From positions 1 to 8,110 of the forward strand of contig JABFSB010000184.1 of assembly GCA_013140875.1 (NCBI GenBank): 8,110 nucleotides of DNA. The letters are read 5' to 3'. The DNA comes from Acidobacteriota bacterium (GTDB lineage Bacteria; Acidobacteriota; Blastocatellia; Pyrinomonadales; Pyrinomonadaceae). Below are positions 1 to 5,183 of this stretch, in pieces. The notes beneath the pieces are model-generated. The model was not told where the DNA came from. It made no database searches and saw nothing but the letters and a program-made list of their open reading frames with translations. The stretch's first letter is position 1, and each line of letters opens with the position of its first letter. A program made the translations under genes and the position numbers.

Positions 1-206
1 GGCGTGACTCACTAAATTGTTTATCGGTGGCCGAGTTCGGTGCGGCAATTGCATAAGTCGCCGGCGATACCCGAATACCGCTTTGAAGTCGCGGACGAAG
101 TGCTCCTGATCGCTGTAACCCAGGTTCAGCGCGAGATCCGTCTGGCCGAGCTGACCGCCGACGCCAGCAGTTCCGCGGCTTCGTGCAGCCGATAACGCCG
201 CAGCCG
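1..206 (-). pseudogene. AraC-family regulator C-terminal HTH fragment, frameshifted
   Basis: On the minus strand three reading frames, joined in series, restore the second helix-turn-helix of an AraC/XylS-type transcription factor. From about 197 to 159 one frame reads YRLHEAAELLAS. After a one-base loss near 157-161 the next frame reads GGQLGQTDLALNLGYSDQEH and then FVRDFKAVFG. After a second one-base loss near 67-69 the third frame reads SPATYAIAAPNS and continues off the left edge. The LGYSDQ-HF-RDFK-FG-SP-x-x-Y pattern is the family signature, so the assignment rests on directly visible motifs. The effector-binding N-terminal part of the regulator is absent: its place is taken by IS3-type orfA sequence, with the two meeting in frame around 198-206. 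With two frameshifts and no own start it cannot make a working regulator. Sequencing error could explain the frameshifts, but not the missing N-terminus. Confidence 0.8.
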
Positions 207-368
207 CCTCAGCTCCGCCGCACCTAGCCCGTCATACTTCTACTTCCAGTTGTAAAGCGTCGCCTTGCTGATACCCATCTTCAGGCACACCTCCGCGACC
301 GTAACACCCCTCTCCGCCTGCTTCAGCGCGAAGATGATCTGCTGCTCCGTATACTTCGATCTTTTCAT
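198..368 (-). pseudogene. IS3-family transposase OrfA remnant (HTH part), interrupted by stop
   Basis: An ATG at 366-368 opens a frame reading MKRSKYTEQQIIFALKQAER, followed by VTVAEVC, KMGISKATLYNWK, then KYDGLG and ELRRLR. This is the helix-turn-helix N-terminus of the small OrfA protein of IS3-family elements (IS407-like type), which binds the element's ends and is normally followed by OrfB, the DDE integrase, by programmed frameshifting. A GGAG-containing Shine-Dalgarno sequence lies 11 bases upstream of the ATG. The frame is broken by TAG at 240-242, at codon 43, where intact relatives usually have a lysine in the W-K-K-K-Y stretch (AAG to TAG). After ELRRLR the leucine-zipper/OrfB part is missing and AraC-type sequence continues in the same frame. 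It is a dead remnant; the family is clear, the exact IS is not. Confidence 0.85.
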
Positions 369-416
369 GGCAATTATGTCTCCTCATCTTTCCATAATCA
401 CCCGTTTTTCTCTATC

Positions 417-448
417 TTAGCTTGGCTCTGTTTTTAGGGGGGAGGTCA
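417..448 (-). repeat. Probable terminal inverted repeat of the IS3 remnant
   Basis: The outermost bases, read on the minus strand from 448, begin TGACCTCCCCC and are followed by an A-rich stretch. IS3-family ends start with TG, and the IS407-like group often has a run of C just after TGACCT. This marks the likely junction between the element and older chromosomal sequence at 448/449. The inner limit at 417 is approximate because the matching repeat of the other end is missing. Confidence 0.55.
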
Positions 449-817
449 AGACGGTGCCTGCCCGCCAAGCTCGACACTAAACACTTGGTGGCGGAGGCGA
501 AGAGCGGTCGCAACCTCGGACGCGGTACGTGCCAATCGGACCTCGTAACGGAGGTCAACGATACCTGAAGCGGGTTATGACGAATCTTTCGATCAACTCT
601 CGCAATCATAATGCGCAGTTCCTAACCAAACGTCAATGCCCCGTTACCATTGCGTTACAGCAAATTAAAAGTAGCGTCCGGATAGATATTCCATGCCGCG
701 AAAGGAATATTCTGTCATAGGACTGACTTGATAAGACCTCTTTAATAGGAATATTGTCCTAAAGGGTGCTTACCATGTTCATGCCTTTCCCGACCTTTTC
801 GAGATTACAAGTGTGGC
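449..817. other. Non-coding stretch between IS remnant and hydrolase gene
   Basis: No reading frame here has a recognisable product, a good ribosome-binding site or protein-like composition. It holds a perfect 6-base inverted repeat (GACCTC at 539-544, GAGGTC at 551-556). It also holds three copies of the heptamer GGAATAT or its complement (686-692 inverted, 704-710, 748-754), the first two forming a 7-base stem. A second GGAGGTCAA copy at 550-558 echoes the same 9-mer at the IS end (441-449). No convincing promoter or classical U-tract terminator for the upstream hydrolase gene was found, though an imperfect AGGA/TCCT hairpin at about 741-765 lies 55-75 bases past its stop codon. Confidence 0.6.
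686..755. repeat. Three copies of GGAATAT/ATATTCC heptamer
   Basis: ATATTCC at 686-692 and GGAATAT at 704-710 form a perfect 7-base inverted repeat around an 11-base spacer. A third GGAATAT at 748-754 follows 44 bases on, in an AT-richer context than its surroundings, and is flanked by TAGGA and TCCTA, which can themselves pair. The group lies past the 3' end of the debranching-like hydrolase gene. It could be part of transcript-end processing, a binding site, or chance; nothing in the sequence decides between these. Confidence 0.35.
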
Positions 818-3550
818 TTATTTCGAGGAGTTATTGATACCACGGCTCGGTCCGTAAGGGATGAATAGCAAACGTTTCGTATATCCAGCAGGATAGGCAG
901 GAAAGGAAATGCTCATCTGATATTTGTGGTCAGCAATCTTCTCGACCGAAGCTCCGGTCGCAGATATCAATGACCGGGGAGATTTTATTTGTAAGGAGTA
1001 GGCTTTACCACTTGCTCCTTCAAGGGAGAGCGAAAGACCCGTTTGCAGCGCGGTCGCGCGGATGATCCGGAGACCGGAGCTGTCGGCGCCCGCGACAAGG
1101 GACGGGATTGAATAGAAAACCTCTGTTCCTACAGCATTTTCGAACACGACCTCAGTCACCGGATAATTTAGATCAACCGAGATTTCGGCACGCTGGACAT
1201 CGCCGATCGATACTGGGTTAAAGATGACTTTTTTCCGATTTACCGAAACGGATCCGATCTTGGCGTCGGGCGGGAAGGCGGGCGCAAGAATCAGTTTCTT
1301 TGATTCGCCGTTACGGTAGATCGAAACACTGGTCCGGCCCGGCGAACGCGAAACCTCAAAATCGAGCGTCGAGCCGCCTGCGCGCACGCCCTTTACCTCA
1401 AATACGTTCCAGTCTGCTGGGACCTGTGGAGAGAACCTTACTGTTCTGCCTCCGTCTGAGACGGTGATGCCCAGCATTCCACGCATCACGGGAAGGACTA
1501 CCATCGCCTCGGACCAAACCTGATGATGCGACGAGCGCCCGAACGGAGTGTTGAAGTCGCCGGACAGAAGCTCGGTCACATAGCCGAGCGCGTTCGTGTA
1601 TGTAAGCAGCGCGTTTGCCATCAGTGCCTGATAGCCAATGTGCGGTCGGCCGTAGTTGTACGCTGCGATCGATTGCCATCCGGTGAAAAGGCCCCAGACC
1701 GAACCGTAATGATACGAGAGCGGGTCGTAAAGCTGACTATCGTTCGCCAAAATCCGTGCTCCCCAGTCGGTGGCGATCCGGGCGCTTCCAAGACGGTCGA
1801 TCTGCTTTTGCGCTCGTTCGTTGTTTTCCATTAACCGCCACCACATAGGGACGGCGGGCAGAACCGTATCTTCGTCATAAATCTTTGCGTTCTGCAGTTC
1901 GTTCAGACGCTTTTGCCGCTGTTCAAGGTTAGGGCCCGGCTCAGCTTTCACCGCTTCCTTGCGCGGAAGCTGCGTGGCATACGCGTAGAAGCTGTGGCTA
2001 TCCAGCCAGTAAACGTTTTCCATCGCAGCCCGCGTTCGTTCCGCGTTTGCCCGAGCGCGTTCGGCCGTCGCCTTGTCGCCGAGAACCGCCGCCATTTCCG
2101 CCATGTTTCGCGACGCCTCGATCCAGACGCCCTGCAGGTAGATCTCCTCGTGCGGAGGGTAAAGGGCTCCACCCTCGACCCAACCGTGTCCGAATTTCGT
2201 ATTTTCCATCAGGCCGTTGCCGTCGGTGTCAGTCGTTTCTTCGTATTTGTAGGCTTTGACGATCGACTCCCAATTTGCCGTTAGAAATTTCATGTCGCCG
2301 GTAGCACGATAATGATCAGAGTGGACGATAACGTAAAGCGGCGTTGCGTCGGTTGAATTCCAAGCGTACGGATAGCCCTTCCACCAATCGACAAGCGTTG
2401 CGCTCTGCGAGATTTCGTGTGGGATTTTGCCGTCATCGCGTTGGTATTTTTTAAGAAACTCAAGTGCGCTTTTAGTGGTCGCGAAATCGCCGTAGGAATT
2501 TAAGGCAAGTGCCGTCCACATCGAATCGCGACCGAAGTACCACGCGAAACCGGGCCGCTCTGAGTCGCCTGATGTTCGGAAACCTGCCAGCAAGCCGGTT
2601 CCCAGAAAAGGATTGGTCGCCACGCCTTTCTCGGTTCCTATTTTTGCCCATGCGAACGCGGTGTTTAACCTCTCGTCCGGCGTCATGATCTGAGTCGTTC
2701 TTTCGAGGAAATCTTCATAATATTTGACGTTATGCTCGTAGAGTGGCAGGGCGTTTGTCATTAGCCTGTTATAAACTTCGACGGCCTTGTTTTTGCCCTC
2801 CGTGCTGCCGGCGATTACGACCGGGACGAAATTCTTTTCAGCTTCATCCGGCGTTATCCTGATCTGATATCGGACCGGCACGTCACGCGGCTCTTCCTGA
2901 TAGGGCATCAGCGAAAGGTCGGTTGCTCCGGGTGTGCCGACAATGCCGTAGAATTTCTGTGTTTCCTCCCCGATAAAATAATATTTGTCCTTTTCATCCT
3001 GCCCGTAAAAACCGGTCATTAAGTTTCCCGGCCAGGCAAGGGCGAGTTTGGGCCTGAACGATACGTCAACGGACATAGGCAGGCGCGTGTTGATATCGAG
3101 GAGAATTATCAACCCCTGCTCGTTGACCGGAGCATACACGATCTCTTTCACAGTGAACGCTGCATGGGAATATGTAAACGTAGTCGCTTCGGGGCGAACA
3201 TTGATAGCTGTCAGCAGATCACTCCCGCGGAACGGAAGATTGTAGCCATCGATTTTGAAGTAGAATTCCAGGTCATCTACGATCTTCATCGGATAAACCC
3301 ACGCTTCCATATTTCGATGTTCATAACCGAAAGCCGCCGACCGGCGCCCGACTACATCGTAGAATGAGCCGCTCTGCGACCGGCGGGAAAGTTCCAGTCG
3401 GGATTTCGGAAACTGCTTTTTCGGAATGAATCGAGCCTGTGACGCCGTAATCAGCGCGAACAGAAGAATACCAAGAAGGGCGACAATCAGTTTCATGTTC
3501 GTGTAAAAGCGCGGCGGTTCAGTTAGCGACGCCATACGGCGAGGAAGCAT
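818..3550 (-). CDS. Exported (alpha/alpha)6-barrel glycoside hydrolase, amylo-alpha-1,6-glucosidase / glycogen-debranching-like
   Basis: The gene encodes 910 residues ending in TAA. The N-terminus carries a signal peptide: hydrophobic LIVALLGILLFALI (21-34) then TASQA, with likely cleavage after residue 39, so the enzyme acts in the periplasm or outside. Residues about 45-280 form a beta-rich N-terminal domain. About 285-695 is the alpha-helical barrel, with WYFGRDSMW (337-345) corresponding to the W-F-G-R-D motif of debranching-type enzymes, WNSTDATPLYV (397-407), DTDGNGLMEN (441-450), FGHGWVEGG (453-461) and HHQVWSEAMVVLPVMRGMLG (675-694). Glu459 and Glu681 are candidate catalytic acids by position in these motifs, which is inference. 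About 697-910 is a beta-sandwich tail. Residues 530-555 form a charged linker-like insertion. The first ATG has GGAG nine bases upstream; ATGs at 3535 and 3496 (residues 6 and 19) are alternatives, the last giving a more ordinary signal peptide but no good ribosome-binding site. It lies 106 bases after the GH13 gene on the same strand, suggesting co-transcription. Exact substrate (alpha-1,6 branches, short maltodextrins, or another alpha-glucoside) is not determined. Confidence 0.85.
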   Translation of the reverse strand: MLPRRMASLTEPPRFYTNMKLIVALLGILLFALITASQARFIPKKQFPKSRLELSRRSQSGSFYDVVGRRSAAFGYEHRNMEAWVYPMKIVDDLEFYFKIDGYNLPFRGSDLLTAINVRPEATTFTYSHAAFTVKEIVYAPVNEQGLIILLDINTRLPMSVDVSFRPKLALAWPGNLMTGFYGQDEKDKYYFIGEETQKFYGIVGTPGATDLSLMPYQEEPRDVPVRYQIRITPDEAEKNFVPVVIAGSTEGKNKAVEVYNRLMTNALPLYEHNVKYYEDFLERTTQIMTPDERLNTAFAWAKIGTEKGVATNPFLGTGLLAGFRTSGDSERPGFAWYFGRDSMWTALALNSYGDFATTKSALEFLKKYQRDDGKIPHEISQSATLVDWWKGYPYAWNSTDATPLYVIVHSDHYRATGDMKFLTANWESIVKAYKYEETTDTDGNGLMENTKFGHGWVEGGALYPPHEEIYLQGVWIEASRNMAEMAAVLGDKATAERARANAERTRAAMENVYWLDSHSFYAYATQLPRKEAVKAEPGPNLEQRQKRLNELQNAKIYDEDTVLPAVPMWWRLMENNERAQKQIDRLGSARIATDWGARILANDSQLYDPLSYHYGSVWGLFTGWQSIAAYNYGRPHIGYQALMANALLTYTNALGYVTELLSGDFNTPFGRSSHHQVWSEAMVVLPVMRGMLGITVSDGGRTVRFSPQVPADWNVFEVKGVRAGGSTLDFEVSRSPGRTSVSIYRNGESKKLILAPAFPPDAKIGSVSVNRKKVIFNPVSIGDVQRAEISVDLNYPVTEVVFENAVGTEVFYSIPSLVAGADSSGLRIIRATALQTGLSLSLEGASGKAYSLQIKSPRSLISATGASVEKIADHKYQMSISFPAYPAGYTKRLLFIPYGPSRGINNSSK

Positions 3551-3660
3551 GCGTGCCGTCTCCGCCGCCCTCCGTAGGTCCCGAGCTCCAGCGAGTTAGA
3601 GTCTTTCGGCGTCCCTCCAACTACTACCTCTGCAATCCCGTTAAACTCGAGAGAGTTCAT
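3523..3660 (-). CDS. Possible 45-residue ORF overlapping both neighbouring hydrolase genes
   Basis: The ATG at 3658-3660 overlaps the TGA stop of the GH13 gene in an ATGA arrangement. The frame runs 45 codons to TAA at 3523-3525, inside the start region of the next hydrolase. The product begins MNSLEFNGIAEVVVGGTPKD and ends in an arginine-rich tail with RRRRHACFLAVWRR. The first 30 residues look protein-like, the tail does not. There is no good Shine-Dalgarno sequence in front of it, so translation would depend on coupling with the GH13 gene. It may be only the open frame of a short intergenic region. No family is recognised. Confidence 0.2.
   Translation of the reverse strand: MNSLEFNGIAEVVVGGTPKDSNSLELGTYGGRRRRHACFLAVWRR
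3560..3563 (-). promoter_or_regulatory. Shine-Dalgarno for the debranching-like hydrolase
   Basis: GGAG on the minus strand sits nine bases before the ATG at 3548-3550. This is the reason for choosing the longest start. The later in-frame ATGs at 3535 and 3496 lack a comparable site. Confidence 0.45.
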
Positions 3661-5027
3661 TTAACAAATACACGATAGCTCCAAGGCGGAAGATTCAGCC
3701 TTGTGGCTGCGTCCTGCACGGCCGCCTTGCCGCTGAAATACTCAGTGTACTTTCCGTGATAGAGCGACTCTTTAAACGTGACTGTCCGAGGTAGTGCGGA
3801 AAAATTCATCACGACGAATAATTTGTCGCGATTGTTTTGCCTCACGAAGCTGAAAACCTTGTCGGGCTTTGAGTTTGGCACCAGCGTCATGGTTGCGTTG
3901 TGGCCCCAGTTCAATAGCGTAGAGTTTGATTTTTTTAATTTGAGAAGTTTCTTGTAAAGCTCGCCGTTCGGGTGTTCCCGCCAAGCAATCTCATCTTTTT
4001 CAAAAAACTTCAGCCGTTTGAGACTACCGGCTTCCTGACCGTTATAGATCATTGGCATTCCTTCGCCGACTACCGACAGAACCATAGCGGCCTGCAGACC
4101 TTTGCCGAATAGCTCGAACTCGGTTCCTTCCCACGCATTCTTGTCGTGATTGCTGACGCCGACCATGCGGAGCGCGTCTTTCGGAAACGAGCTTTCATTC
4201 CAGGAATAATAAACGAAAAGGCCGCCGAGGTCTTTCGCACGTCCTTGGGCGATCTGCTCCATCCTTTCATACCATGTCCATGCGTAAGTCATGTCGAACG
4301 CATATTCGTGAAGATCGCGCGACTCCCATTCGGCCAGCATAAAGACGGGTTTTATCTCGTCTAATTCTTTTCGGGCATTGTTCCAGAAGTCGACTGGAAC
4401 AAAACCTGCGACATCACAACGATATCCATCAATATCAGCTTCGCGAACCCAGTACTTCATTGCGTCGGTCATGTATTTCCGCAATCCCGGGTCGTTATAG
4501 TTCAAATTTATGATGTCCGACCAGTCCCACCAGGGCGTCGGACGAAAATCTCCTTTCCAGTCTTTCTCGTACCATTCCGGATGCTGCGTGACAAGCGGGT
4601 TGTCCCATGCGGTGTGATTCGCCACCCAGTCGAGGATCACGTGCATCCCGAGCTTATGCGCCTCGCCGACGAAATGTTTCAGATCGGCCAGCGAACCGAA
4701 TTCGGGATTGACGCTGTAGTAATCCTTAACCGAATACGGGCTGCCCAACGTTCCTTTGCGATTCTTAACGCCGATCTCATGAACAGGCATCAGCCAGATG
4801 ATGTCCGCTCCCAGTTCTTTTATTCTCGCAAGATGTTTTTCCGCCGCTCTAAACGTACCCTCCCGCGTGAATTGCCGCGTGTTGACCTGATACATCACAG
4901 CCTTCCGCGCCCATTCCGGATGGTTTACTTTGACGTAAGGCACCGGTTGATAACGGCCCTCCGCCTGTCCAATCACCGCCATCGCCGTCGCAAGCGAAAG
5001 CAGTGCAGTCATAAAAAGGTGCTTCAT
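3657..5027 (-). CDS. Exported GH13 alpha-amylase-family glycoside hydrolase
   Basis: From the chosen ATG the product is 456 residues, stop TGA. An in-frame TTG nine codons upstream (5054) is rejected because AGGAG at 5036-5040 lies eight bases before the ATG and the protein then starts with a clean signal peptide, MKHLFMTALLSLATAMAVIG, with likely cleavage after GQA; there is no lipobox cysteine. All four GH13 motifs are present (numbered from the chosen start): I DWVANH (133-138), II GYRCDVA with nucleophile Asp205, III FMLAEW with acid/base Glu233, IV SNHD with Asp295. The barrel covers about residues 30-375 and a C-terminal beta domain about 385-456. It should hydrolyse alpha-1,4-glucosidic bonds in starch, glycogen or maltodextrin with retention. 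The phrase PVDFWNNARKELDEIKPVFM and NPEFG/DWVANHTAWDNP resemble exported amylases of Bacteroidota-type polysaccharide loci; the precise GH13 subfamily is not assigned. It shares strand and probably a transcript with the debranching-like gene downstream. Confidence 0.93.
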   Translation of the reverse strand: MKHLFMTALLSLATAMAVIGQAEGRYQPVPYVKVNHPEWARKAVMYQVNTRQFTREGTFRAAEKHLARIKELGADIIWLMPVHEIGVKNRKGTLGSPYSVKDYYSVNPEFGSLADLKHFVGEAHKLGMHVILDWVANHTAWDNPLVTQHPEWYEKDWKGDFRPTPWWDWSDIINLNYNDPGLRKYMTDAMKYWVREADIDGYRCDVAGFVPVDFWNNARKELDEIKPVFMLAEWESRDLHEYAFDMTYAWTWYERMEQIAQGRAKDLGGLFVYYSWNESSFPKDALRMVGVSNHDKNAWEGTEFELFGKGLQAAMVLSVVGEGMPMIYNGQEAGSLKRLKFFEKDEIAWREHPNGELYKKLLKLKKSNSTLLNWGHNATMTLVPNSKPDKVFSFVRQNNRDKLFVVMNFSALPRTVTFKESLYHGKYTEYFSGKAAVQDAATRLNLPPWSYRVFVK

Positions 5028-5035
5028 CGATCGAT

Positions 5036-5040
5036 CTCCT
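5036..5040 (-). promoter_or_regulatory. Shine-Dalgarno that sets the GH13 start
   Basis: AGGAG on the minus strand with an eight-base spacer (ATCGATCG) to the ATG at 5025-5027. Because it lies inside the longer TTG-initiated frame, it argues for the shorter start. No clear -35/-10 pair was found in the roughly 55 bases between this site and the terminator at 5094-5128. Confidence 0.8.
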
Positions 5041-5093
5041 GTTCCTTTCCGCAAACAGAATGCTTTTTGCTGGTATCCAGCGTCGCCTATTCC

Positions 5094-5128
5094 AAAAAAG
5101 GAGAATTTCCATTCGGAAACTCTCCTTT
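5094..5128 (-). terminator. Rho-independent terminator after the TonB-dependent receptor
   Basis: Read on the minus strand, AAAGGAGAGTTTCC (5128-5115) pairs with GGAAATTCTCCTTT (5110-5097) around the four-base loop GAAT, giving a 14-pair stem with one G-T wobble. The stem runs straight into a T tract ending at 5094. It begins 56 bases past the receptor stop codon and faces the same way as that gene. It is the strongest RNA structure seen in the window and separates the receptor from the two hydrolase genes, unless read-through or regulation occurs. Confidence 0.9.
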
Positions 5129-5183
5129 CAAAATCGGAACTGAGGATTCGACGCTCGCTCCGGTTAGCTATTTCAATCCGCCT

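Larger units (their letters stand above)
198..448 (-). mobile_element. Partial IS3-family insertion sequence (orfA-proximal end only)
   Basis: The leader upstream of the OrfA remnant ends, read on the minus strand from 448, with TGACCTCCCCCTAAAAACAG. This resembles the TGACCTGCCCCC-type termini of IS407-like IS3 elements. The leader of about 80 bases between this end and the orfA start fits the normal layout of such elements. The other end, orfB and the partner inverted repeat are absent from the window, because the element breaks off into AraC-type sequence near 198-206. No target-site duplication can be recognised since only one boundary is present. The similarity of the end sequence is from memory of the family and was not aligned. 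Confidence 0.7.

Noticed and set aside
412..720. Short open frames on both strands over the IS end and non-coding stretch
   Set aside because: The minus-strand one runs out through the IS terminus, neither has a good ribosome-binding site, and the products have no recognisable features.
728..757. Possible plus-strand promoter: TTGATA, 18-base spacer, TATTGT
   Set aside because: The -10 match is weak and it would drive transcription antisense into the hydrolase 3' end with no gene to express.
741..765. Imperfect hairpin as terminator of the hydrolase gene
   Set aside because: The AGGA/TCCT core stem is only four to five pairs, extension needs a bulge, and no T tract follows on the minus strand.
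5052..5054. TTG as start of the GH13 gene
   Set aside because: The strong AGGAG site lies downstream of it and positions the ribosome at the ATG at 5027, which also gives a normal signal peptide.
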